Assembly: GCF_028682395.1 (NCBI RefSeq)
Contig: NZ_JANHLC010000009.1
Coordinates: 62,001-126,000, forward strand
Source: Pseudomonas putida
Lineage (GTDB): Bacteria; Pseudomonadota; Gammaproteobacteria; Pseudomonadales; Pseudomonadaceae
DNA: 64,000 nucleotides
Reading direction: 5' to 3'
In this document: positions 8,838 to 17,007 of the stretch, one piece after another
Layout: each line of letters begins with the position of its first letter
Position numbering within the stretch: position 1 is the first letter of the stretch
The notes under the pieces: model-generated
What the model was told of the DNA's origin: nothing
Databases searched by the model: none
The model's input: the letters and a program-made list of their open reading frames with translations, nothing else
Translations under genes and position numbers: made by a program

Positions 8838-9038
8838 GTCAGTGCACCGGCCCCACGCAACAGAAGCAAAGCTAGGCAACGGGCCCTGCGCTTATCGCCT
8901 TTCGATATAACCGGGTCGATAAAACCCGGCCTTATGCCTCTACACTTCTGGCAGGCGTTGGCTCCCCTCAGTCAGGCTGGCGACACCCAGGTTATTTCCA
9001 GAGCCATGCGCCGTCCCTCTTTATCGAGGTTGCGCACA

Positions 9039-9365
9039 ATGGCTACCCAACACCCCTCAGCGTTTGCCCGCTCACTGCAACCAGGCTCGAACCGCACGTG
9101 CGCGACCGAACGGACGCTTTATCCCCCGCCGCTCCCCACCCCCTGTGAAATCGCCCTGGCTTTCTGCCGTAATCCGGATGAAACACTGGCCGGCCCGGCG
9201 CTCGACCTACTGCTGTGCTCGCAACGCGTCGAAGCCACCCAAAGCACCACCGACACGGTGCTGGTGGAGTGCTATCGCCGCGGCCAGGCCCAGGTCCAAG
9301 GCATCGTGCGAATCCAGGTCGAAGAGCAGCGGGTCAGTGCCCTGACGCTGTATTCGCCACGCTGA
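9039..9365 (+). CDS. Small hypothetical protein
   Basis: A 108-residue frame starting at an ATG with GAGG about 11 nt upstream (MATQHPSAFARSL). The N-terminal 40 residues are low in structure; the C-terminal half (LVECYRRGQAQVQGIVRIQVEEQRVSA) looks like two beta strands of a real small domain. No function is recognised. The frame can be extended upstream to 8934, but that crosses a small CCGGGT/ACCCGG hairpin (8911-8929 nearby) and lacks a ribosome site. It could be a spurious frame, so confidence is moderate. Confidence 0.45.
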   Translation: MATQHPSAFARSLQPGSNRTCATERTLYPPPLPTPCEIALAFCRNPDETLAGPALDLLLCSQRVEATQSTTDTVLVECYRRGQAQVQGIVRIQVEEQRVSALTLYSPR

Positions 9366-9464
9366 CCCCGGGTCTGCGTACGGTAGTGGACGCTCGCCTG
9401 GGCCGTGGCGATATGCAAGGATGTGCCGCTTGCACGGCTGCCGCCGCATTGCCCAGGATTGTCC

Positions 9465-10616
9465 ATGACTGCCCTTACCTCCCCGCCTGTCGTTCTGCCC
9501 GGACGGCTCGAACAGCGGTCTACGCGCCTCGCCTTTTTTATTGCCGGGGTCGGCGTGGCGGCGTGGGCGCCGCTGGTGCCCTATGCCAAGGCCCGCGCCG
9601 GATTGGATGACGGTACCCTGGGTTTACTGCTGCTGTGTCTGGGGGTCGGTTCGATTATCGCCATGCCGGTGGCCGGTGCCCTGGCTGCACGCTTTGGTTG
9701 TCGACGGGTATTGACCGTCGGCACCCTGCTGATTGCTCTGAGCCTCCCCCTGCTCGCCACGGTCAGTGGCATGGCGGCGCTGGTGGCGACCCTCTTTGTC
9801 TTTGGCGCCGGGCTGGGCGCCGTGGATTCGACCGCCAATCTGCAAGCGGTCATCGTCGAGCGGGCCAGCGGTAAAACCATGATGTCGGGCTTTCATGGCC
9901 TGTTCAGCCTGGGTGGAATCCTGGGTGCCGCGGGTGTCGCCGCCTTGCTCGGCCTGGGTCTCTCGCCGCTGGGGGCAACCCTGGCAGTCGTCGTGCTGAT
10001 ACTGGCGGCCCTGATCAAGGCCGCCCCCCACCTGCTGACCCAACGGATGCAAAGCCCGGGACCCGCCTTTGCCGTGCCCCATGGCGTCGTCCTGTTCATC
10101 GGGGTGTTGTGCTTTATCGTGTTTCTGGCCGAAGGCGCCATGCTTGACTGGAGTGCGGTGTACCTCACTGCCGAACGCGGCCTCGACACTGCCTACGCGG
10201 GGCTGGGGTATGCCGCCTTTGCCCTGACCATGACGGTGGGCCGCCTGACTGGCGACGCCATCGTGCGGCGAGTCGGGGCGAAACGGGTGATTGTCTGGGG
10301 TGGCCTGACAGCTGCCGCCGGCCTGGCCCTCGCGACCCTGGTGCCCGCCTGGGAGGCCGCGCTGATCGGCTATGCGCTGGTGGGCGCGGGGTGTTCGAAT
10401 ATCGTGCCCGTGCTGTACACCGCGGTTGGCAAACAGACCCTGATGCCGGAAAGCATCGCCATACCGGCGATTACGACCCTGGGTTACGCCGGCATCCTGG
10501 CCGGGCCGGCCTTGATCGGGTTTATCGCCCACGGCAGCAGCCTGAACCTGGCGTTTATGCTAGTGGCGTTGCTACTGCTGGGCGTGGCGGCAAGTGCTCG
10601 GGTCTTGCGGGTCTAG
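9465..10616 (+). CDS. Major facilitator superfamily transporter
   Basis: A 383-residue inner-membrane protein with about twelve hydrophobic segments in two halves. The loop between segments 2 and 3 reads GALAARFGCRRV, the MFS motif A position, and the second half has a matching MTVGRLTGDAIVRRVGAKRV. The closest general type is the YbjJ-like MFS group, whose substrates are poorly known. The start at 9465 has AGGA 9 nt upstream; an earlier frame to 9405 is less likely. It converges on the mbtH-like gene, with a shared intergenic terminator, so it is not part of the pyoverdine operon. Confidence 0.82.
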   Translation: MTALTSPPVVLPGRLEQRSTRLAFFIAGVGVAAWAPLVPYAKARAGLDDGTLGLLLLCLGVGSIIAMPVAGALAARFGCRRVLTVGTLLIALSLPLLATVSGMAALVATLFVFGAGLGAVDSTANLQAVIVERASGKTMMSGFHGLFSLGGILGAAGVAALLGLGLSPLGATLAVVVLILAALIKAAPHLLTQRMQSPGPAFAVPHGVVLFIGVLCFIVFLAEGAMLDWSAVYLTAERGLDTAYAGLGYAAFALTMTVGRLTGDAIVRRVGAKRVIVWGGLTAAAGLALATLVPAWEAALIGYALVGAGCSNIVPVLYTAVGKQTLMPESIAIPAITTLGYAGILAGPALIGFIAHGSSLNLAFMLVALLLLGVAASARVLRV

Positions 10617-10642
10617 CCGCGTCCCGAGAGGGTCAGCGGCAT

Positions 10643-10666
10643 GAAAAAGGGCATCCCGGGATGCCC
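10643..10666 (-). terminator. Terminator of the mbtH-like gene
   Basis: An 18-bp perfect palindrome (GGGCATCC and its complement, 10649-10666) followed on the minus strand by five T. It lies 17 nt after the stop of the mbtH-like gene and between convergent genes. Confidence 0.8.
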
Positions 10667-10682
10667 CTCGCTGTACGTTGAG

Positions 10683-10910
10683 TCAACTTGCGGTACGGGC
10701 CTGGGCCTCCATCTTCTGGCGCAGGCTCAGCGGCCGCATATCGGTCCAGACCTCTTCGATATAGGCCAGGCAGTCCTTTTTCAGACCGCTTTTGCCGACG
10801 GCACGCCAGCCGCCGGGGATCGCTTTGTAGTCCGGCCAGATGGAGTACTGCTCCTCATGGTTGACTACCACTTGAAAGACGATGTCGTCGCGATCGAATA
10901 CTGATGTCAT
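10683..10910 (-). CDS. MbtH-like NRPS accessory protein
   Basis: A 75-residue MbtH-family protein. It carries the family pattern: N-x-E-x-Q-Y-S-I-W-P near residue 18-26, then PGGW and a C-terminal W-T-D-M-R-P (residues about 55-60). MbtH-like proteins bind adenylation domains and promote their folding and activity. Here the partners would be PvdL and the other pyoverdine synthetases. The gene follows pvdH on the same strand by 80 bp, but I also see its own PvdS-type promoter in that gap (10970-10993). Confidence 0.93.
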   Translation of the reverse strand: MTSVFDRDDIVFQVVVNHEEQYSIWPDYKAIPGGWRAVGKSGLKKDCLAYIEEVWTDMRPLSLRQKMEAQARTAS

Positions 10911-10969
10911 TGCGGTTCTCCGTGTAAGTCATGCAGCTTGCCGTTAAGACGCAGCCGTTGGTGATAGAA

Positions 10970-10993
10970 ACGGCTGACGCCGCAAAAAAATTA
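10970..10993 (-). promoter_or_regulatory. PvdS iron-starvation box for the mbtH-like gene
   Basis: On the minus strand TAATT-N16-CGTTTC matches the PvdS promoter pattern TAAAT-N16/17-CGT, with one change in the first element. The TAA of the first element is the stop codon of pvdH. The predicted transcript would have a leader of about 55 nt. The downstream half overlaps a short inverted repeat (AGCCGTT/AACGGCT). Confidence 0.65.
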
Positions 10994-12403
10994 GAGGCTG
11001 GCCACCGCTGCCGCCAGTGCCCGGCCAAAGATCTCGGCGACCTGATCGACCTGCGCGGCGCTGATGATCAGCGGCGGCAGAAAACGCACCACCGCGCCAT
11101 GGCGCCCGCCCAGTTCAAGAATCAACCCGCGCCTGAGGCATTCGCGCTGCACCCGCGGCGCCAGCCGGGCAAAGGCCGGCGGATGGCCCAGGCTGTCCGG
11201 CGTACCGCTCGGATCGACCAGCTCGACCCCCAGCATCAGCCCACGTCCACGGATATCGCCCAGCTGCGGGAAGTCGCGCTGCAGGATCCGCAGATGCTCG
11301 CCCAGGCGCTCGCCCATGGCCGCCGCATGCTCGGCCACCCGATGTTCCTGGAGAAAACGGATCACGGCTGAACCGGCAGCCATGGCCATTTGATTACCGC
11401 GAAACGTCCCGGCATGGGCGCCCGGCAGCCAGGTGTCGAGCCACTCGCGATAGACCACCACCGCCAGGGGCAGGCTGCCGCCAATGGCCTTGGACAACAC
11501 CACCACATCCGGGACGATGCCCGCATGCTCGAAGGCAAACATCCTGCCCGTGCGGGCAAAGCCGCTCTGGATTTCGTCGACGATCAGGGCGACACCCGCC
11601 TGCTCGGTAATCCGCCGTACGCCGCGCAGCCATTCGAGGTCCGCCGGGATGACCCCGCCCTCCCCTTGCACGGCCTCGACAATCACCGCGGCGGGGAGTG
11701 CAACGCCGGCCTCCGGGTCGTTCAACAGGTTTTCCAGGTAATGCAGGTTGACCTTCACGCCCTGCTCGCCGCCCAGCCCGAACGGACAACGGTAGTCGTA
11801 GGGATAGGGCAGGAACTGCACGCCATTGCTCAGCAGCCCGGCCAGGGGCTGCTTCGGCCCCAGGCTGCCCATCAGGCTGAGGGCGCCCTGGCTCATGCCG
11901 TGGTAACCGCCCTGGAAAGACAACACCGTGCTGCGCCCGGTGGCGGTGCGCACCAGCTTGAGTGCCGCCTCCACCGCATCGGTGCCGGTCGGGCCGCAGA
12001 ACTGGATCTTCGCTTCCCGGGCCAGGGCCGTCGGCAGCACGCCGAACAGGTCCTGGACAAAGCGATCCTTGACCGGCGTGGTCAGGTCAAGGGTGTGCAG
12101 CGGCAACTCATCACTCAACACCTGGCGAATGGCTTCGACCACCACCGGATGGTTATGCCCCAGCGCCAGAGTGCCGGCACCCGCCAGGCAGTCGATAAAC
12201 CGCCGGCCCTCGACATCCTCGACATGGATGCCATTAGCCCGCTTGAGGGCCAGGGGAATACGCCGGGGATAGCTGCGCGCATTGGACTCCTGGCGACTCT
12301 GGCGCGCCAGCAACGGTGACTCGCCGAACTCATAGAGTGTTTCTGCCGTGCCGGGGCTGAGCCGGTCTGGCAGGTCTTCGATAAGGCTGGTAGCGACTGA
12401 CAT
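10991..12403 (-). CDS. pvdH: L-2,4-diaminobutyrate:2-oxoglutarate aminotransferase
   Basis: A 470-residue class-III PLP aminotransferase. PvdH makes L-2,4-diaminobutyrate from aspartate semialdehyde, and this is the building block used by PvdL in pyoverdine. Visible features are GPTGTDAVEAALKL (cofactor phosphate region), Asp276 in LIVDEIQSGFARTG, and the Schiff-base Lys305 in VVLSKAIGGSLP. The start at 12403 (MSVATSL) has GAGAG upstream. A PvdS-type promoter lies about 87 nt upstream. Ectoine or rhizobactin-type homologues exist, but the adjacent mbtH-like gene and the promoter support the pyoverdine role. Confidence 0.92.
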   Translation of the reverse strand: MSVATSLIEDLPDRLSPGTAETLYEFGESPLLARQSRQESNARSYPRRIPLALKRANGIHVEDVEGRRFIDCLAGAGTLALGHNHPVVVEAIRQVLSDELPLHTLDLTTPVKDRFVQDLFGVLPTALAREAKIQFCGPTGTDAVEAALKLVRTATGRSTVLSFQGGYHGMSQGALSLMGSLGPKQPLAGLLSNGVQFLPYPYDYRCPFGLGGEQGVKVNLHYLENLLNDPEAGVALPAAVIVEAVQGEGGVIPADLEWLRGVRRITEQAGVALIVDEIQSGFARTGRMFAFEHAGIVPDVVVLSKAIGGSLPLAVVVYREWLDTWLPGAHAGTFRGNQMAMAAGSAVIRFLQEHRVAEHAAAMGERLGEHLRILQRDFPQLGDIRGRGLMLGVELVDPSGTPDSLGHPPAFARLAPRVQRECLRRGLILELGGRHGAVVRFLPPLIISAAQVDQVAEIFGRALAAAVASL

Positions 12404-12489
12404 CTCTCGAACCCTCGATTCACGGATCATGGTGCCAGCATCGCGCCGCTGGGCAGTGAACCTGCAGCGCGGGTGGGCCTGTTCTGAAA

Positions 12490-12513
12490 ACGCACCAGCA
12501 CCTCCCGGATTTA
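12490..12513 (-). promoter_or_regulatory. PvdS iron-starvation box for pvdH
   Basis: On the minus strand TAAAT-N16-CGTTTTC is an exact match to the PvdS promoter pattern. The TAA is the stop codon of the upstream GNAT gene, so the promoter begins inside that gene's last codon. The pvdH start codon is 86 nt downstream. Confidence 0.8.
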
Positions 12514-13005
12514 CTCCCCGGCCGGGCTTTGCGGGAGAAGTTTTTCCATGGGCGTCGCCATCAGCCCGGCAATCCCAAAGCGGGGGGCGCAGGGTCGATA
12601 CCCCAGGCGCCGGTAGAAATCAACGGCAGTACGGGTGCTGTTCAGGCATGCCCGGCGGCACAGGCGGCGTTGCAACCAAGCTTCGAGGTCGGCCATCAGC
12701 GCCCGTCCCGCGCCACGGCGAAACCATTCCGGCTGTACGTAGCACAGGGCAATACGGCCGTCGGCACGGGCCATGCCGATGCCGACCGGCTTGTCGTCCA
12801 GCAGGGCGAGATTGAGGTACAGCCGCGATTGCGCCAGCCAGGCCAGCACATCGGCGGTGCTTTTGTGGCGGGTCCAGGCTTGGACGATCAAGGGCGCATT
12901 GCGGTGATCGAGGGCGCAGCCTCGCTCAATGGAGTGGATCAGTATGCGGCTGATAATACCCGCGTCGGCACAGGCCGCGGGGCAGACGGTTAGGGCGATG
13001 GCCAT
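12511..13005 (-). CDS. GNAT-family N-acetyltransferase
   Basis: A 164-residue GNAT protein. The acetyl-CoA loop is read as VQPEWFRRGAGRALM and a C-terminal VDFYRRLGYRP is the usual GNAT motif B end. GAGGAA lies 10 nt before the ATG at 13005. Its stop codon is part of the pvdH promoter, but nothing ties it to siderophore synthesis. The substrate is unknown. Confidence 0.8.
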   Translation of the reverse strand: MAIALTVCPAACADAGIISRILIHSIERGCALDHRNAPLIVQAWTRHKSTADVLAWLAQSRLYLNLALLDDKPVGIGMARADGRIALCYVQPEWFRRGAGRALMADLEAWLQRRLCRRACLNSTRTAVDFYRRLGYRPCAPRFGIAGLMATPMEKLLPQSPAGE

Positions 13006-13107
13006 GGCGCGGGTTCCTCAATCCATTGAGTGACAGCGCGCAAACCATAGCGCCACGGCCGGAGCCGTGACGATGGGGCAAAGGTGACACGGGACGTGCG
13101 AAGCGTC

Positions 13108-14430
13108 TCAGACCTGCCGCAACGGCAGGCTCAGTTCGGCGCGCAGGCCGTCCGGGCGGTTGTCGAAATGCAGCAGGCCGGCGCAACGCTGGACAATCGC
13201 CTGGACAATCGCCAGGCCCAGGCCGCAACCATTGCTCTTGCCGTCGCGCCAGAAGCGCTGGGTCAGATGCTGCAGATCCTCCTCGGCGATGCCTGTGCCG
13301 TGGTCACGAACCTGGAAGCGCACGCGACTGCCGATTACCTCCACCGTCAGGTCGACCGGCGCCTCGTCCCGGGTGTGACGCAAGGCGTTGTCCAGTAGAT
13401 TGCGCAGGGCGGCAATGGCCAGTGTCGAAGGCATGTCCAGCGGTGCCGTGGTCAACCCGTCGGGCAGGTGCAGGCGGATACGCTGGCGCGCGCCGCTGGC
13501 ATCCTGGATCGCCAGGCGCGCGACTTGCTCGGCCGAACACTGCACACCGTCATCGAAGGACAGGCTGCCCTCGACCCGCGCCAGCAGCAGCAACTGTTCC
13601 AGGGTCCGATGCAAGCGGTCGGCGCCCGCCTCGGCATGGGCCAGGGACTGGTCACGGGCTGCGCCTTCGGTCATGCGCGCGACCTGCAGGTGGGTCTTGA
13701 TCGCCGTCAGCGGGCTGCGTAGCTCGTGGGCTGCGTCGCCGGTCAAGCGCCGCTCGCGCTCAATGGTCTTGCCGATGCGCTGGAACAGCTGGTTCTGGGT
13801 GTCGAGCAATGGCTGCAGTTCACTGGGCAGCGGCTGCACCTGCAACGGTTCCAGCGAGTCGGCGCTGCGGCGCATCAAGGCATCGCGGATGCGATTGAGC
13901 GGCGCCAGGCCCTGGCCGATCCCCAGCCACAACAGGCACAGGCAGCCCATCAAGGCCATGCCCACCGGCACCGAGGCCGCCAGCAACACGGACAGATTGA
14001 GCGCCTCGCGCTCGACCTGCCGGTCAGCAGTGGTAATGCGCAGGTCGCCCCGCGCCAGGGTAAAGGTTCGCCAGGGCGCCCCGTCGATCATCTGGTCATG
14101 GAAACCCACGCGCTCATCTTCCATGGCCTGGTCCGGCGTGCCATGGCTGCGAGCCAGGATCTCGCCGCGCAGCGAACTGACCTGGCAAGCCATCCCGCCG
14201 GGAATGTTCAATTGCTCGGCACTGAAATGGGTGCCCTCACCCTTGCTCGGCAAAGGCGGCAACTGTTCGAGTAAACCGGCCACCATGCGCGCCGAAGCCA
14301 CCAAGCGCTGGTCGAGGGAAAACATCATCTGGTTGCGCAGATCGCTGAGCATCCAGGCCGCCGCCAGGGCCCAGATCAGCACAAAGGCCGTACCGATGGT
14401 CAGGCTGAGTCGCAGGCGCAGGCTCATCAT
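13108..14430 (-). CDS. dsbS: Copper-responsive sensor histidine kinase DsbS
   Basis: A 440-residue membrane histidine kinase. Two membrane segments (about 9-29 and 146-170) flank a periplasmic domain of roughly 115 residues. HAMP-like residues follow, then the phospho-acceptor His235 in GDAAHELRSP, the N-box NLLDNALRH (344-352) and glycine-rich DHGTG and GCGLGLA boxes. A single periplasmic cysteine sits at residue 82 (GGMACQVSS). The P. aeruginosa DsbS is reported to sense Cu(I) through Cys82. Together with divergent dsbDEG this supports the DsbS call over a generic QseC-like kinase. It overlaps dsbR by 4 nt. Confidence 0.85.
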   Translation of the reverse strand: MMSLRLRLSLTIGTAFVLIWALAAAWMLSDLRNQMMFSLDQRLVASARMVAGLLEQLPPLPSKGEGTHFSAEQLNIPGGMACQVSSLRGEILARSHGTPDQAMEDERVGFHDQMIDGAPWRTFTLARGDLRITTADRQVEREALNLSVLLAASVPVGMALMGCLCLLWLGIGQGLAPLNRIRDALMRRSADSLEPLQVQPLPSELQPLLDTQNQLFQRIGKTIERERRLTGDAAHELRSPLTAIKTHLQVARMTEGAARDQSLAHAEAGADRLHRTLEQLLLLARVEGSLSFDDGVQCSAEQVARLAIQDASGARQRIRLHLPDGLTTAPLDMPSTLAIAALRNLLDNALRHTRDEAPVDLTVEVIGSRVRFQVRDHGTGIAEEDLQHLTQRFWRDGKSNGCGLGLAIVQAIVQRCAGLLHFDNRPDGLRAELSLPLRQV

Positions 14431-15107
14431 CGGGACGCTTGCCCATCACCCGCCGGCCCCAGGCGATAGCCCAGGCCGCGGACCGTCTCGACGATGCCGT
14501 TGCCCAGCTTGCGGCGCAAGTGGTGGATATGCACGTTGAGGGCGTTGCTTTCGACTTCGTCGCTAAAGCCGTAGACGCTGTCCTTGAGCTGCTCGCTGGA
14601 CAGCACCCGGCCGCGGTTGTGCAGCAGGGCCTGGAGCAGCGCCTGTTCGCGGCGGGACAGATCCACCGGCTGGCCATCGAGCAGGGTTTCGCGGCTGCTC
14701 GGGTCGTAGCTCAGCGGGCCGTGCTCGATCAGATTGACGCTGCGTCCGGCGACCCGGCGCAACAGCGTATGCAGGCGCGCGCAGAGCTCGCGCAGATCGA
14801 AAGGTTTGAGCAGGTAATCGTCGGCGCCAGCCTGCAGGCCGTCGACCCGGTCGGTCACCGAGTCGCGCGCGGTCAGGATCAACACCGGCAGGTCCACGCC
14901 TTGCTGGCGCAATTGCTGCAACAACTTGAGGCCATCCTCATCGGGCAGGCCAAGGTCGAGCACCATGACATCGAACAACGCCGCACGCAGCATCGCCCGG
15001 GCGGCGGCGGCCGTGGCCACGTGCTCGACAGTCAGGCCCTGGGCCGTGAGGCCGGCAACGATGCCGCTGGCAATCAGTTCATCGTCTTCGCAGACCAGTA
15101 CATGCAT
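14427..15107 (-). CDS. dsbR: OmpR-family response regulator DsbR
   Basis: A 226-residue response regulator. The receiver domain has the acidic pair Glu7-Asp8-Asp9, the phosphorylation site Asp51 in VMVLDLGLPDEDG, a switch Thr in LILTARDS (residue 78) and Lys100. The C-terminal winged helix (about 125-220) contains SNALNVHIHHLRRKLG. It is cotranscribed with dsbS, the kinase start overlapping its end. It is divergent from dsbD by 163 bp, and that gap contains a candidate binding site of direct repeats. Its expected role is activation of dsbDEG when copper inhibits DsbS phosphatase activity, known from P. aeruginosa. Confidence 0.85.
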   Translation of the reverse strand: MHVLVCEDDELIASGIVAGLTAQGLTVEHVATAAAARAMLRAALFDVMVLDLGLPDEDGLKLLQQLRQQGVDLPVLILTARDSVTDRVDGLQAGADDYLLKPFDLRELCARLHTLLRRVAGRSVNLIEHGPLSYDPSSRETLLDGQPVDLSRREQALLQALLHNRGRVLSSEQLKDSVYGFSDEVESNALNVHIHHLRRKLGNGIVETVRGLGYRLGPAGDGQASR

Positions 15108-15202
15108 GGCAATACCCGTATAAGGCGTGAAAGGGGCAAGACGTCGCAGTCAACACCCGTGTGGTTAAGGCAGGATTATCCCGCCAGCCGCGCCTGGGTG
15201 CA

Positions 15203-15221
15203 CGGTTAATGATCGGTTAAT
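15203..15221 (+). promoter_or_regulatory. Direct repeat, candidate DsbR site
   Basis: CGGTTAAT occurs twice with an 11-nt period (15203-15210 and 15214-15221), one helical turn apart, as OmpR-family dimers prefer. A third GGTTAA lies at 15163-15168. The site is in the dsbR-dsbD gap, 50 nt before the dsbD start. Binding by DsbR is inferred. Confidence 0.5.
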
Positions 15222-15270
15222 CGCCCGTGCCCATCCTGCCTGGCTATTGCTGACTGCCGGGAAAACTCCA

Positions 15271-17007
15271 ATGCGTCGTTTGTGGGTGCTGTTTTTTTTA
15301 CTCGCGTCGGGCCTGACCCAGGCCCTGCCGGGCAACCCGTTCCAAAAGGAAGAGTTCCTGCCGGTCGCCAAGGCCTTTGTTTTTACCTCCACCCCCCTCG
15401 ATTCAGGTGAAACCCTGCTGCATTGGCGCATCGCCGACGGCTACTACCTGTACCAGCAACGTCTGAAGTTCGAGGGGCTGCCCGAGGCCCAAAAACCCGC
15501 CCTGCCGGAAGGCGAAGCCCATAGCGACGAGTTCTTTGGCGCCCAGCAGGTCTATCGGCACAGCCTGGAACTGCGCCTGCCGGCCGGCGCCACCGGCACA
15601 GTCAAACTGGGCTGGCAGGGTTGCGCCGACGCCGGCCTGTGCTATCCGCCGCAAACCCTGGCCCTGGACCTGGGCGGCTCGGCGAGCGCAGCGAACAGCA
15701 CCGAACAAGCCCCGGACCAGAGCCTGGCCGCCAACCTGCAACAGCAGGCGCTGGGCTGGAGCCTGCTGCTGTTCTTCGGACTGGGCTTGTTGCTGGCCTT
15801 CACCCCCTGCTCCCTGCCGATGCTGCCGATTCTCGCCGGCATGGTCGTCGGCAGTGGCGCCAGCCCCCGCCGCGGCCTGGCCCTGGCCGGCAGCTATGTG
15901 CTGAGCATGGCACTTGTCTATGCCGCCATGGGCGTATTGGCCGCATTGCTGGGCGGCAATCTGGCTGCCTTGCTGCAGCAACCCTGGGTACTGGGCAGCT
16001 TTGCCGCGCTGTTCGTCTTGCTCGCCCTGCCGATGTTCGGTGCCTTTGAATTGCAGTTGCCGGCCGCCCTGCGTGATCGCCTGACCGCCGCCAGCCAGGG
16101 CCGGCGCGGCGGCAGCCTGGCCGGTGCCGGCGTACTCGGGGCGCTGTCCGGCCTGCTGGTTGGCCCCTGCATGACCGCACCCCTGGCCGGGGTTCTGTTG
16201 TACATCGCCCAAAGTGGCAATGCCGTCCAGGGAGCACTGGTGCTGTTCACCCTGGGCCTGGGCATGGGCCTGCCGCTGTTGCTGTTGGTCACGGTCGGCA
16301 ATCGCTTCCTGCCCAAGCCCGGCGCCTGGATGAATCTGGTCAAGGGCCTGTTCGGCTTTCTGTTCCTCGGCACCGCGCTGTGGCTGATCCGTCCGCTGCT
16401 CGATGAAGCCCTGTGGCTGGGCCTGGGCGGCGCACTGTTGCTCAGCCTGGCGGCGGGGACTGCGATGCAGGTCGCTCGGGCCGCGCGTGGTGCTCTGCTT
16501 GCGCTGATCCTGGCCGGCCTGAGTGGGCTCTGGGGCGCCCTGATGCTGATCGGTGCGGCCGGCGGTGGCAACGACCCACTGCAACCGTTGCAGGTCTACG
16601 CCGGCGGTTCGGGCAATAGCAGCGTGTCCACGGCCCACGAGGCCTTTACCACGGTCAAGGATCCGGCTAGTTTGCAGCGCGAACTGGACGCGGCCAAGGC
16701 ACGCGGACAGTGGGTATTGCTCGATTACTATGCCGATTGGTGCGTGTCCTGCAAAGTCATGGAGAAACAGGTATTCGCCCGCGCCGAGGTGCTGCAAGCC
16801 CTGGGCGCGGTGCATCTGCTGCGCCTGGACGTCACCGCCGACAACGACGCCAGCCGCCAATTGCTCTCGCGCTACCAGGTCCCGGGGCCACCGACGTTTG
16901 TCTGGCTCGGCCCCGACGGCCTGGAGCGCCGGGCCCGGCGCATCACCGGCGAGGTGAATGCCCAGGCCTTTCTCACTCACTGGAACAGCACCCGGGAAGC
17001 CCGCTAA
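15271..17007 (+). CDS. dsbD: Thiol:disulfide interchange protein DsbD
   Basis: A 578-residue transmembrane electron carrier that moves reducing power from cytoplasmic thioredoxin to the periplasm. Signal peptide at residues 1-19. The N-terminal domain (about 25-135) has Cys118 and Cys124. The membrane domain (about 160-445) has the conserved Cys180 in AFTPCSLPML and Cys300 in VGPCMTAPLAG. The C-terminal thioredoxin domain has WCVSCK (Cys491, Cys494). The ATG at 15271 is preferred over a TTG at 15247 because it begins the signal peptide. It is the first gene of dsbD-dsbE-dsbG, overlapping dsbE by one base (TAATG). Confidence 0.95.
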   Translation: MRRLWVLFFLLASGLTQALPGNPFQKEEFLPVAKAFVFTSTPLDSGETLLHWRIADGYYLYQQRLKFEGLPEAQKPALPEGEAHSDEFFGAQQVYRHSLELRLPAGATGTVKLGWQGCADAGLCYPPQTLALDLGGSASAANSTEQAPDQSLAANLQQQALGWSLLLFFGLGLLLAFTPCSLPMLPILAGMVVGSGASPRRGLALAGSYVLSMALVYAAMGVLAALLGGNLAALLQQPWVLGSFAALFVLLALPMFGAFELQLPAALRDRLTAASQGRRGGSLAGAGVLGALSGLLVGPCMTAPLAGVLLYIAQSGNAVQGALVLFTLGLGMGLPLLLLVTVGNRFLPKPGAWMNLVKGLFGFLFLGTALWLIRPLLDEALWLGLGGALLLSLAAGTAMQVARAARGALLALILAGLSGLWGALMLIGAAGGGNDPLQPLQVYAGGSGNSSVSTAHEAFTTVKDPASLQRELDAAKARGQWVLLDYYADWCVSCKVMEKQVFARAEVLQALGAVHLLRLDVTADNDASRQLLSRYQVPGPPTFVWLGPDGLERRARRITGEVNAQAFLTHWNSTREAR

